Below are positions 1 to 7,962 of a stretch of 45,705 nucleotides of DNA, piece by piece. Positions within the stretch are counted from its first letter, which is position 1; every line of letters begins with the position of its first letter. The position numbers and the translations under genes are program-made. The notes under the pieces were generated by a model, which saw only the letters and a list, made by a program, of their open reading frames with translations, did no database searches and was not told the origin of the DNA. Origin of the DNA: JBHENC01 sp051000345 (GTDB lineage Bacteria; Acidobacteriota; Blastocatellia; Pyrinomonadales; Pyrinomonadaceae); NCBI GenBank assembly GCA_051000345.1, contig JBPCOJ010000027.1, positions 1-45,705 on the forward strand. Direction: 5' to 3'.

Positions 1-385
1 CTCCCACTTGGCGCGCCAAGAGAATGTGCTCTCTGGTTTGCGGCATCGGGCCATCCGTCGCCGCAACAACTAAAATCGCGCCGTCCATTTGCGCCGCGCC
101 CGTAATCATGTTCTTCACATAATCGGCATGTCCCGGACAATCAACATGCGCGTAATGGCGATTAGCGGTTTCGTATTCGACGTGCGCCGTCGCTATCGTG
201 ATTCCACGCGCCTTTTCTTCCGGCGCATTGTCGATGGAATCGAAGGCGCGCACGATGATCTTCGGATTATGCTTGGCAAGCACTTTCGTGATCGCTGCCG
301 TCAACGTCGTCTTCCCGTGATCCACATGCCCAATCGTTCCGATGTTTACGTGCGGCTTCGACCTATCAAATTTCTCTTTCGACAT
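1..385 (-). CDS. tuf: Elongation factor Tu, N-terminal part (cut by window start)
   Basis: EF-Tu is the GTPase that brings aminoacyl-tRNA to the ribosome. The visible 128 codons begin MSKEKFDRSKPHVNIGTIGH and hold the G1 loop GHVDHGKTT, the switch I region with GITI, and the G3 motif DCPGH. This is the classical N-terminal half of the GTPase domain, and the rest lies outside the window. The ATG is at 385. The gene follows tRNA-Thr(GGT) by 82 bp and closes a tRNA-tuf operon of the E. coli tufB type, so it is probably co-transcribed with the four upstream tRNAs. Identification is certain. Whether the genome has a second tuf copy cannot be seen here. Confidence 0.97.
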   Translation of the reverse strand, partial: MSKEKFDRSKPHVNIGTIGHVDHGKTTLTAAITKVLAKHNPKIIVRAFDSIDNAPEEKARGITIATAHVEYETANRHYAHVDCPGHADYVKNMITGAAQMDGAILVVAATDGPMPQTREHILLARQVG

Positions 386-467
386 CTTAAAATAACCTCT
401 TTAGATAAAGTAAAACTTTTCGATTCATTCTATATAAGCCCGCAATGAAATTTGTACTCATGCAGAT

Positions 468-542
468 TGGAGCCGATGCTGGGATTTGAACCCAGGACCT
501 CTTCCTTACCAAGGAAGCGCTCTACCCCTGAGCTACATCGGC
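468..542 (-). tRNA. tRNA-Thr (anticodon GGT)
   Basis: A complete 75-nt cloverleaf with encoded CCA. The acceptor pair is GCCGATG/CATCGGC, the D stem GCTC/GAGC, the anticodon stem CTTCC/GGAAG around loop TTGGTAA, and the T arm CTGGG-TTCAAAT-CCCAG. It is the last tRNA before tuf, as thrT is in E. coli. Its first 21 nt also form the last codons and the stop of the upstream HNH gene. Confidence 0.97.
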
Positions 543-893
543 TTGCTCGAATAAATGCGACCAATGTTCTTTAGCGTGGCAGTTCGCACATAATACCTCA
601 CACTTATGAATCTCTGCCAGAAGCCTCTTAAGGCTAATCTTTAAGGCAATGGTAGAATCCCCTATTGCAAAACTTTTACTAGACGGATTCGTATGATGAA
701 AAGTGAGCGTGGCAGGATGAGATTCACCGCATCGAACACACTTCAATCTGCTTTTAAAAGCAACCAACCACTGTCTCCGTTTTTCAGCAAATTTCCGGTT
801 CTTTTCCGCCTGCTTTTGTAGAAGACGCTCCCGGTTACGTTGGTAATAATCTCTGCCATAGGCGCGCACTTCTTCCACAGTTTTATAAGGCAT
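522..893 (-). CDS. Small HNH endonuclease-like protein inserted in the tRNA-tuf operon
   Basis: The 123-residue protein has a very basic helical N-terminus (residues 1-50) followed by a compact zinc-binding HNH module: CVRCGE near residue 52, FHHTNP near 66, and CANCHAKEHW near 101. This Cys-x2-Cys / His-His-x-Asn / Cys-x2-Cys-His pattern is that of HNH nicking or homing-type nucleases. The gene starts at ATG 893. It is more AT-rich than its neighbours and lies between tRNA-Gly and tRNA-Thr, where the E. coli operon has no protein gene. Its last six sense codons (A-D-V-A-Q-G) and the TAG stop at 522-524 lie inside the tRNA-Thr gene, so the coding sequence has grown into, or been cut by, the tRNA. 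A selfish or domesticated homing-type nuclease is likely, but its target is unknown. Both flanking tRNAs are intact, so no intron is visible. Confidence 0.8.
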   Translation of the reverse strand: MPYKTVEEVRAYGRDYYQRNRERLLQKQAEKNRKFAEKRRQWLVAFKSRLKCVRCGESHPATLTFHHTNPSSKSFAIGDSTIALKISLKRLLAEIHKCEVLCANCHAKEHWSHLFEQADVAQG

Positions 894-999
894 CAGGCAT
901 CCTTCAAATGCTTACTCTCTTCATACCCTACATAATGGAAACGCGCGCTACTCTCAAGCTAGACAGGTCGAAAAGTGTGGCCACCGCCAAGAAATAAAT

Positions 1000-1075
1000 T
1001 GGAGCGGGAGACGAGGCTCGAACTCGCGACATTCAGCTTGGAAGGCTGACGCTCTACCAACTGAGCTACTCCCGC
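1000..1075 (-). tRNA. tRNA-Gly (anticodon TCC)
   Basis: A 76-nt cloverleaf with encoded CCA. The acceptor is GCGGGAG/CTCCCGC, the anticodon stem TCAGC/GCTGA around loop CTTCCAA, and the T arm GCGAG-TTCGAGC-CTCGT, with a mismatch at its end. It is third in the tRNA-tuf cluster and matches glyT of E. coli in anticodon and position. Confidence 0.96.
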
Positions 1076-1172
1076 CCGAAGCGACGTTAAAATGAAAAAA
1101 GGGGAAGTAGAAAGCAAATAGAACGCTTCGATTATCCGCCTTTCGTCTCTCTGCCTTATTCCTTTTACACTC

Positions 1173-1260
1173 TGGTGCAGGGGGCAGGATTTGAACCTGC
1201 GTAGGGTGTTAACCCGCCGGGTTTACAGCCCGGTGCCATTAACCGCTCGACCACCCCTGC
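1173..1260 (-). tRNA. tRNA-Tyr (anticodon GTA)
   Basis: An 88-nt class II tRNA with the long variable arm expected for bacterial tRNA-Tyr. The acceptor is GCAGGGG/CCCCTGC, the anticodon stem CCGGG/CCCGG around loop CTGTAAA, and the T arm GCAGG-TTCAAAT-CCTGC, followed by discriminator A and encoded CCA. It is second in the cluster, as tyrU is in E. coli. Confidence 0.97.
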
Positions 1261-1297
1261 GCAAACTTGTGCAGCGACGCCTGCTGTAAAAGAGCTG

Positions 1298-1372
1298 TGG
1301 AGCCGGCGGAGGGATTTGAACCCCCGACCCGCAGTTTACAAAACTGCCGCTCTACCCCTGAGCTACGCCGGC
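1298..1372 (-). tRNA. tRNA-Thr (anticodon TGT)
   Basis: A 75-nt cloverleaf with encoded CCA. The acceptor is GCCGGCG/CGCCGGC, the anticodon stem GCAGT/ACTGC around loop TTTGTAA, and the T arm GGGGG-TTCAAAT-CCCTC. It is the first gene of the tRNA-tuf cluster and equivalent in anticodon and place to thrU. Confidence 0.96.
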
Positions 1373-1747
1373 TCACTCACGGACACACCGAAGCGCCTTC
1401 CGACAAAACGCGGATGATACCAACCGCTTTGCTAAAACGCAAGCCGCCGCCGCGAAACGCTCATCCACCCTCCCTGTTAAACAAATACAAAAGATTTTTA
1501 TTGACCGCTGGCGTTCATCACAGTAGGATATGGAGTGCCTGCAGGCGCGGCTATCTGTCGTAAGTGGCTGGCACGCGCTCATTCATTCTCATGTCCTTAA
1601 GATTAATAAACGACTGAAAGAGCCTTACGCACGGCAATCGCTTTTGACCATGCAGCTCATAATCAGATGGCGTTACTAGCAACTGATTAAGGCTTGCCGG
1701 TATTTGCTTTCCGTTTATTTCACCAAACAGTTTGAAGGAGAGACGTT
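1373..1747. other. Divergent intergenic region between the tRNA operon and the 1748 gene
   Basis: This 375-bp stretch carries the candidate tRNA-operon promoter at 1414-1442 and the ribosome-binding sequence GGAG just before the GTG at 1748. I see no convincing protein gene and no further strong hairpin in it. Short open frames here lack a start signal and have antisense-like composition. Confidence 0.5.
1414..1442 (-). promoter_or_regulatory. Candidate sigma-70 promoter of the tRNA-tuf operon
   Basis: On the minus strand TTGCGT (1437-1442) and TATCAT (1414-1419) are separated by 17 bp and lie 41 bp before the first tRNA. The position is right and the -10 is good. The -35 matches the consensus only in its first three bases, so this is a motif-based guess. 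Confidence 0.35.
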
Positions 1748-2779
1748 GTGCTTATCAAGAAGATCGCCTTTCGCAGCCTGACCGCTTCGCTGCTCGTCTT
1801 TGCGTACGGGCTTGCCGTATCGACAAGCGCGCAAACGCCCACCAATCCATCATTGAATACATCGCAGCCGCCAACGGAGTTACGCCCGATGCTTGCGCAG
1901 GAAAATACCGTTGCGTCGCCCGCCGCCAAAGAAAACGAGCTTTACTGCGGCGGCTTTATCCAGTACGCGCCTTCCTACCGCAATCTGGAAATTGTCGGCG
2001 GCGAACAGGAACAGGAAAAGCGCATTTACGCAATGGGCGATATTGTTTTCATTAACTCGGGTTCGGCGGGAGGCGTGCGCGTCGGCGAGGAATTTTCCGT
2101 GATTCGTCCGCGCGGGCAATTCACGACGAAGCTCTCAAACAAAAAGGGGCTTCTCGGCGTTTACACGCAAGAGATTGGACGCTTGCGCGTGACGGATGTA
2201 AAAGAGCGCGTTTCCGTCGCGCGGGTCGTCGCATCGTGTGAAGCGATTTTGCTCGGCGATTTATTACGCTCCGCGACGCAACGCGTGTCGCCTGTCAAGC
2301 GTGAGGAAACGACGTTTGACCGGTTCCGCGATCCGAACGGCAAGCAAACAGGCCGCCTTATACTCGCGCGCGACGGGCGCGAAGTCGTATCCTCGAATCA
2401 AGTCGTCTTTATAGACCTAGGCACAGAGGACAACGTCAAGCAGGGCGATCTCTTTACCGTTTACCGTCCGGCAGGCACGGGCAACATCACGCGCTTTCGT
2501 GACAAAGAAGAAATAACGGCGGCGAGCGGCGGCTTCGAGAGCGACCGTTTCAAAGGCGGCAAATTTTCCAATCAGGCACAGCGCGTCAAAGACCCGAACA
2601 ACACAGGCATCTACGGCCCGACTGTCAATACGCCGGAAGTAAAAAGCCGTCGCCCGCCCGTTCCGCGCAAAGTCGTCGGCGAACTCGTCATCATAGGCGT
2701 GCAGCAACGCACCGCCACAGCCGTCATCACACGCGTCGCGCAGGAAGTCCACACAGGAGACTTCGTGGAGTTGCAATAA
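1748..2779 (+). CDS. Secreted protein with two FlgT-like beta-barrel repeats, function unknown
   Basis: The 343-residue protein starts at a GTG preceded by AAGGAG and has a typical signal peptide (residues 1-29, cleavage after a Ser-Ala motif). Two similar segments follow. The first, around residues 97-145, reads GDIVFINSGSAGGVRVGEEF. The second, around 218-245, reads VVFIDLGTEDNVKQGDLF. This 'it is X at a level set by V-x-x-G-D/E-x-F' pattern resembles the C-terminal domain of flagellar assembly protein FlgT and similar small barrels in LysM-type envelope proteins. A last block (VGELVIIGVQQRTATAVI to the end) looks like a further copy. An envelope or periplasmic structural role is an inference; no catalytic motif is visible. 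The gene stands alone, converging with pgsA. Confidence 0.8.
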   Translation: MLIKKIAFRSLTASLLVFAYGLAVSTSAQTPTNPSLNTSQPPTELRPMLAQENTVASPAAKENELYCGGFIQYAPSYRNLEIVGGEQEQEKRIYAMGDIVFINSGSAGGVRVGEEFSVIRPRGQFTTKLSNKKGLLGVYTQEIGRLRVTDVKERVSVARVVASCEAILLGDLLRSATQRVSPVKREETTFDRFRDPNGKQTGRLILARDGREVVSSNQVVFIDLGTEDNVKQGDLFTVYRPAGTGNITRFRDKEEITAASGGFESDRFKGGKFSNQAQRVKDPNNTGIYGPTVNTPEVKSRRPPVPRKVVGELVIIGVQQRTATAVITRVAQEVHTGDFVELQ

Positions 2780-2853
2780 GAATAAATTGCGTTGATTGAT
2801 TTATGGTTGTTCGGGTAATTGCCAAACGCGCAGATTAGCGTTGCAGTTGCTCG

Positions 2854-3609
2854 TCACGCTGATACTTCATCGACTTCAGGCTTCGGCACGCGTCCTGTTT
2901 CAACGGCGCGTGCCGCTTCATTTTCCGCCGCCGTGCGCTTCGTTACGACTTCGTAAAAGCTGCGAAAGTATTCGTACATCGAGACGCACGCCGACAGAAC
3001 TACGACCCACAGCATCGCGCGTCCCATCGAATAAAGCAGCACTTGCCAATCCACCGTCGTGACGACACCGTGTCCGAAAAAATGGCGCAACGCGGCACGC
3101 AATTCCGGCACAGTCCAGAACTGAATCGCCGGAAACGCGCGTCCGAAATTTCTCACCGGCGGCGCGCCCTTTGCGCTCGAAACGATCAGCAGCGCAACGG
3201 CTGCGACCTGCGCCAGCATCTTCAATTTCCCTACCTTCGAGGCTGCGATTATTATTCCATCCGCCGCCGCAATCGAACGCAAGCCGGACACCGCGAATTC
3301 ACGCCCGACGATAATCACGACCGCCCACGCGGGCGCTAATCTGTTTTCGACAAGCGAAATCAACGCGGCTGAAATTAATAATTTGTCGGCAATCGGATCG
3401 AGAAGTTTGCCTAAGCGTGAGACTTGATCGCGTCGTCGCGCGATTTGCCCGTCGAGAAAATCCGTGAACGCGGCAGCGAGGAAAATTGCGACGCCGACGA
3501 TGTGGCGCTGCACGCCGAGCCATTCTTCGGAGAACGGCGTGAGCAGCACGACGACCAAGAGCGGCACGACGAAAATGCGCGACAGCGTCAGTGAGTTCGG
3601 AAGATTCAC
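2854..3609 (-). CDS. pgsA: CDP-diacylglycerol--glycerol-3-phosphate 3-phosphatidyltransferase
   Basis: PgsA makes phosphatidylglycerol phosphate from CDP-diacylglycerol and glycerol 3-phosphate at the inner membrane. The CDP-alcohol phosphotransferase signature is complete near residues 52-77: DGQIARRRDQVSRLGKLLDP gives D-G-x2-A-R-x8-G-x3-D, and the final D follows in ADK. The N-terminus NLPNSLTLSRI is typical of the family, and several membrane helices follow. At 251 residues it is longer than the usual 180-200, because of an extra segment around residues 145-200 and a charged 30-residue tail. The start is a GTG at 3609. It is divergent from uvrA, with 280 bp between them. Identification is firm; the insertion is odd but of unknown meaning. 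Confidence 0.93.
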   Translation of the reverse strand: MNLPNSLTLSRIFVVPLLVVVLLTPFSEEWLGVQRHIVGVAIFLAAAFTDFLDGQIARRRDQVSRLGKLLDPIADKLLISAALISLVENRLAPAWAVVIIVGREFAVSGLRSIAAADGIIIAASKVGKLKMLAQVAAVALLIVSSAKGAPPVRNFGRAFPAIQFWTVPELRAALRHFFGHGVVTTVDWQVLLYSMGRAMLWVVVLSACVSMYEYFRSFYEVVTKRTAAENEAARAVETGRVPKPEVDEVSA

Positions 3610-3773
3610 GCCCTTCGATTGCCTCTCAAAAACCGGCGCATAAAATTCGCTTCGATTGATTCAACGATTGATTCGCTCGCCGCAATGAACGGTAAAAAAT
3701 AGTAACTGCGACGAAGTTTATGGCTCGCCCGCGAAGAGTGTCAAGGTAACTTTTCGTTACAACTCTGCCTTGC

Positions 3774-3803
3774 TTGCGGCCTCGCGCAACACTCGGTTAC
3801 AAT
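3774..3803 (+). promoter_or_regulatory. Candidate sigma-70 promoter of uvrA
   Basis: TTGCGG (3774-3779) and TACAAT (3798-3803) with an 18-bp spacer lie about 85 bp before the uvrA ATG. Just upstream is a small inverted repeat GTAAC-N5-GTTAC, which I could not link to any other gene in the window. Confidence 0.4.
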
Positions 3804-3889
3804 AAAGGATTCTGCGCATCGCACGACTCCCGACAGTAGCACCATGCGCGAATCTCGCAAGCGTCGCGCGCGAGTATTTTACAGCACTT

Positions 3890-6736
3890 ATGGCAATTGA
3901 TCGCATCACGGTGCGCGGCGCGCGCCAGCACAATCTCAAAGACATCGACGTAGAAATTCCGCGTGACCGCTTGACCGTCATCACGGGTCTTTCCGGCTCC
4001 GGCAAATCATCGCTGGCCTTCGACACAATTTATGCCGAAGGCCAGCGTCGCTACGTCGAATCGCTCTCGGCCTACGCGCGTCAATTCCTAGACCAACTCG
4101 AAAAGCCGGACGTTGATTCCATCGAAGGACTTTCGCCCGCCATTTCCATCGAACAAAAAACCGTTTCGCGCAGCCCGCGCTCGACCGTCGGCACGGTCAC
4201 GGAAGTTTACGATTACCTGCGCCTTCTCTTTTCATCTATCGGCCAGCCGCACTGTCATATTTGCAATGCTCCGATCACACGGCAAAGCGTCGAACAGATT
4301 GTGCTGAATGTGCTCGCTCTGCCCGAAGGCGAGCGCGTAATGATTCTCGCTCCCGTCGTGCGCGGGCGCAAAGGCGAATTCAAAAAGGAACTCGAAAAGC
4401 TCGCCAAAGACGGTTTCCTGCGCGCGCGCGTTGACAATGAAATGCTTTCGCTCGACGAAGAAATCAAGCTCGACAAACGACGCAATCACACCATCGAAGC
4501 CGTCGTTGATCGCCTGCTCATCAAGCCCGGCATCAACGAACGTCTCACGGAATCCGTCCGCACCGCTTTGAAACTCACGGGCGGCGCAGTGCTCGTCGCC
4601 GTTTTCGACGGCGACGAAAAACTTTATTCGGGACGCATGGCCTGCGTGAACTGCGGCATCAACATCGCGCCGCTCGAACCGCGCAGCTTTTCTTTTAACT
4701 CAGCTTATGGCGCGTGCAAACGCTGTCATGGCCTCGGCACGGTTTTAGAAGTCGATCCGGCGAAGCTGATCCCGGACGCGACAGAGCACGCCGACAAAAT
4801 TCAGTTCATGGGCGCGAACGACAAGCAAGGCTCTGCTTACTTAAAAAGCGCGCTCGCCGCCGTCATCGAACATTTCAAAGCAGATGCAAAAACGAGTTTC
4901 TCCGGTCTGCCGAAGCAAGTGCGCGATGCTTTCTTTCACGGCCTCGACGGTCAAATAACTTTTCGACAGGGAAACTACACATACCAGAGTGATTGGAAGG
5001 GCGCTGTCCGACACTTGCGCGAACGCATGAACGAAGCGCCGTCTGAAAAAGTGCGCCTCGCCCTCGAAGAACTCGTTTCGCCCGTCACCTGTCCAGATTG
5101 TCTGGGACGCCGTTTGCAGCCCGAATCCATCGCCGTCCGCGTCGGCAATTTGAGCATCGCCGATTACGTCGAACTGCCCATCGAAGACGCCGTCGCATCC
5201 TTCGATAAAATCAAACTCGGTGAACGCGAAGCACAAATCGCCGGACTCGTTCTGCGAGAGATTCAAGACCGCCTGCGCTTTCTCGCCAAAGTCGGACTCG
5301 GTTATTTAACGCTTGACCGCGCTTCGGCAACGCTCTCCGGCGGCGAAGGCCAGCGCATACGCCTCGCCACACAAATCGGCTCGCAACTGCGCGGCGTGCT
5401 TTATGTTTTAGACGAACCGTCAATCGGACTGCATCCGCGCGACAATCAAAAATTATTAGAGACGCTCACCGCCCTGCGTGACTTAGGCAACACAGTTCTC
5501 GTCGTCGAACACGATGAAGAAACCATTCGCCGCGCCGATTACGTCGTTGACTTAGGCCCCGGCGCAGGCACGCACGGCGGAGAACTCGTCGCCTGCGGCA
5601 CGCCCGAAGAAATCAGTTGCAATCCTAACTCCGTGACAGGCCTTTACATCTGCGGCGCAAACAGCATCGCCGTGCCCGCCGAACGACGCCGCGCAAACGG
5701 CAAAGCGATTACCATTCGCGGCGCACGCGAACACAATCTGAAAGACATCGACGCGACATTTCCGCTCGGCCTCTTGACTGTCGTAACGGGCGTTTCCGGC
5801 AGCGGCAAATCCACGCTTGTTGACGACATACTTTATCGCGCGCTCGCGCGCCATCTCTACGGCTCGCTCACGGAACCCGGCGCGTACACGACCATCGAAG
5901 GTCTCGAACACATTGATAAGGTTATCGAAATAGATCAATCGCCCATCGGACGCACGCCGCGCTCGAACCCCGCGACCTACACGGGACTCTTCACGCCGAT
6001 CCGCGAACTCTATTCGATGCTGCCCGAATCCCGCGAGCGCGGCTACAAGCCCGGACGCTTTTCCTTCAACGTCAAAGGCGGACGCTGCGAAGCCTGCGAA
6101 GGCGACGGCATGAAACGCATTGAAATGAATTTTCTGCCCGATGTTTACGTGCTCTGCGATGTCTGTCGCGGCGCGCGCTACAACCGCGAAACTCTGTCCG
6201 TCAAGTACAAAGGCAACTCCATCGCCGAACTTCTCGATGCCACCGTCGAAGAAGCCTTGCCGCTTCTCGAAAACATTCCGCAGATCAAACCGAAGCTGCA
6301 AACCTTGCTCGATGTCGGACTCGGCTACATCAAACTCGGTCAATCCGCGACGACGCTTTCCGGCGGCGAAGCACAACGCATCAAACTCGCCAAAGAACTC
6401 TCGAAACGCGCCACAGGCCGCACCATTTACATTCTCGATGAACCGACCACCGGCCTGCACTTCGCGGACGTACACAAACTCCTAGACGTGCTCCAACGCC
6501 TCGTCTCCCTCGGCAACACCGTCCTCGTCATCGAGCACAATCTAGACGTGATAAAAAGCGCCGACCACATCCTAGACCTCGGCCCCGAAGGTGGCGCACA
6601 CGGCGGACGCCTCGTCGCCGCAGGCACGCCTGAGGAAGTCGCCCGCGTCAAAAAATCCTACACCGGCCAAGCACTCCGCCCGCTTCTCAACGGTCACGTC
6701 GCACCACGCCGCGAACGCTCAAAGAAGATCGCGTGA
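3890..6736 (+). CDS. uvrA: Excinuclease ABC subunit A
   Basis: UvrA is the damage-recognising ATPase of nucleotide excision repair; it loads UvrB at lesions. The 948 residues match the usual size. There are two ABC modules. The first has Walker A GLSGSGKSS (residues 33-41), signature LSGGEGQRIRL and Walker B LDEPSIGLHPRD. The second has Walker A GVSGSGKST, signature LSGGEAQRIKL and Walker B LDEPTTGLHF. Zinc-binding cysteines are present in the first module (CHIC, CVNC, CKRCHG, CPDC) and in the C-terminal finger (CEACEG ... CDVCRG). The start ATG at 3890 gives the canonical opening ITVRGARQHNLKDID. It has its own promoter region, divergent from pgsA. It ends 77 bp before an AT-rich foreign-looking gene. 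No SOS box could be shown. Confidence 0.98.
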   Translation: MAIDRITVRGARQHNLKDIDVEIPRDRLTVITGLSGSGKSSLAFDTIYAEGQRRYVESLSAYARQFLDQLEKPDVDSIEGLSPAISIEQKTVSRSPRSTVGTVTEVYDYLRLLFSSIGQPHCHICNAPITRQSVEQIVLNVLALPEGERVMILAPVVRGRKGEFKKELEKLAKDGFLRARVDNEMLSLDEEIKLDKRRNHTIEAVVDRLLIKPGINERLTESVRTALKLTGGAVLVAVFDGDEKLYSGRMACVNCGINIAPLEPRSFSFNSAYGACKRCHGLGTVLEVDPAKLIPDATEHADKIQFMGANDKQGSAYLKSALAAVIEHFKADAKTSFSGLPKQVRDAFFHGLDGQITFRQGNYTYQSDWKGAVRHLRERMNEAPSEKVRLALEELVSPVTCPDCLGRRLQPESIAVRVGNLSIADYVELPIEDAVASFDKIKLGEREAQIAGLVLREIQDRLRFLAKVGLGYLTLDRASATLSGGEGQRIRLATQIGSQLRGVLYVLDEPSIGLHPRDNQKLLETLTALRDLGNTVLVVEHDEETIRRADYVVDLGPGAGTHGGELVACGTPEEISCNPNSVTGLYICGANSIAVPAERRRANGKAITIRGAREHNLKDIDATFPLGLLTVVTGVSGSGKSTLVDDILYRALARHLYGSLTEPGAYTTIEGLEHIDKVIEIDQSPIGRTPRSNPATYTGLFTPIRELYSMLPESRERGYKPGRFSFNVKGGRCEACEGDGMKRIEMNFLPDVYVLCDVCRGARYNRETLSVKYKGNSIAELLDATVEEALPLLENIPQIKPKLQTLLDVGLGYIKLGQSATTLSGGEAQRIKLAKELSKRATGRTIYILDEPTTGLHFADVHKLLDVLQRLVSLGNTVLVIEHNLDVIKSADHILDLGPEGGAHGGRLVAAGTPEEVARVKKSYTGQALRPLLNGHVAPRRERSKKIA

Positions 6737-6813
6737 TATAATTATTACGAGCCTGTTAATCCAATAACTTCACGTCATTGAAAGTCAAAATTCATCTCAC
6801 AGAAAGGGCAGAA

Positions 6814-7959
6814 ATGGCACGTAAAATTAACTCTAAAAATAATGGTAATTCTAGGAAACCACGATCTGTACCAAGACCACGCCTTTTTCCTGCTGTGAGT
6901 CTTGAGGAAGCCCTCAAGATTCCATATGCCATAAAAGAAAAGAACGGGGGTAACCCTTGGGCGACAGATCAGGTTGCTAATGCAGTTGGATTAAAGGTTA
7001 AGAACACAGACTTCTTTTATCTAGCAGGTTCAGCAGTTAGTTACGGAATCACTCTAGGTGGATGGAAAGCAGATAAAATTGAAATTACAGAACTTGGCAA
7101 AGAGATCGTTTACGCTCCCGATTCTACTGCTGAAAAAATAAAGAAAATAGAAGCCTTCTTAAAAATAGAGGTTTTCAGAAAAGTTCTTGATCATTATAAA
7201 GGCAGCAACTTACCTGAGATGAAATATCTCGGTAATACTCTTGAGCGCGATTTTGAACTTCCACCTGAAACTCATGAAGAATTCTCCAAGCAGTTTCGTA
7301 AGAATTGCGAATATATAGGAATAGAGTCAGGATTTACGACTTCTATACATGACGGGCAAGGCGCTAATGATCAAGTCCAACAAGACATTTTATTAGCAAC
7401 TCCAACTACGGTTACTTTAGCAGAACCACCCAAAGGTTCAAATTTAACTGCCTTCGTAATAATGCCATTCGGCGAGCGAGATAAGATTCATCCAAGTGGC
7501 TTCTTCCAAGAAGTTCTACGAAGTCTAATTACACCGGCAGCAAGGGATGCAGGCTTTGCAGTGAAAACGGCTAATAGACACGGTAGTGATGTAATTCAGT
7601 CAACGATCATAAACGATCTTTTGGAGGCTGATTTAGTAATAGCTGACTTAACGGAACATAATCCAAATGTTCTGTTTGAGCTAGGAGTACGCATGGCAAA
7701 TGATTTGCCAGTTGCGTTGATAAAAGCCAGCGATACGGGGCAGATTTTTGATGTGGATAATCTGTTGCGCGTGTACCCATACAGTAGCAATTTATGGGCA
7801 TCAACTATCGAAAAAGACCTTCCTAATATTAGAGATCACATAAAAGGCACTTGGGACACCCGACAAAATGAAAACACTTATATGAAAATCCTCCGGCGCG
7901 GCGCGGTTGTGACCGCTTCGCCTTTATCTGACACGCTTCCGAAGATTGCCAGAAAATAA
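6814..7959 (+). CDS. Nucleoside 2-deoxyribosyltransferase/TIR-like effector with N-terminal winged-helix-like domain
   Basis: I place the start at ATG 6814, behind the ribosome-binding sequence GAAAGGG, giving 381 residues; an upstream TTG at 6778 would add 12. Residues 1-25 are a basic tail. Residues 28-170 are helical and resemble winged-helix-type sensor domains (PWATDQVANAVGL ... ITELGKEI). Residues 213-345 form a Rossmann-like module with VIMPFGE (215-221), ADLVIADLT (272-280) and NPNVLFELG (283-291). That pattern is known from nucleoside 2-deoxyribosyltransferase-like and TIR-like proteins, where the Glu (here E289) is catalytic; many act on NAD or nucleotides in phage defence. The gene is clearly more AT-rich than uvrA and the next gene up to about 7890, then turns GC-rich for its last 20 codons, suggesting a transferred gene fused to resident DNA. 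A defence role is an inference. Confidence 0.75.
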   Translation: MARKINSKNNGNSRKPRSVPRPRLFPAVSLEEALKIPYAIKEKNGGNPWATDQVANAVGLKVKNTDFFYLAGSAVSYGITLGGWKADKIEITELGKEIVYAPDSTAEKIKKIEAFLKIEVFRKVLDHYKGSNLPEMKYLGNTLERDFELPPETHEEFSKQFRKNCEYIGIESGFTTSIHDGQGANDQVQQDILLATPTTVTLAEPPKGSNLTAFVIMPFGERDKIHPSGFFQEVLRSLITPAARDAGFAVKTANRHGSDVIQSTIINDLLEADLVIADLTEHNPNVLFELGVRMANDLPVALIKASDTGQIFDVDNLLRVYPYSSNLWASTIEKDLPNIRDHIKGTWDTRQNENTYMKILRRGAVVTASPLSDTLPKIARK

Positions 7960-7962
7960 ACT

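Noticed and set aside
468..1075. Group I intron carrying the HNH gene
   Set aside because: Both flanking tRNA genes are intact and uninterrupted, so there is no exon junction.
3740..3765. Inverted repeat GTAAC-N5-GTTAC before uvrA as an SOS (LexA) box
   Set aside because: No matching sequence was found near lexA, and it fits neither the CTGT-N8-ACAG nor the GAAC-N4-GTTC type.
5552..6475. A 307-codon open frame on the minus strand opposite uvrA
   Set aside because: It is the antisense shadow of a fully conserved uvrA; its composition and low-complexity sequence show no family.
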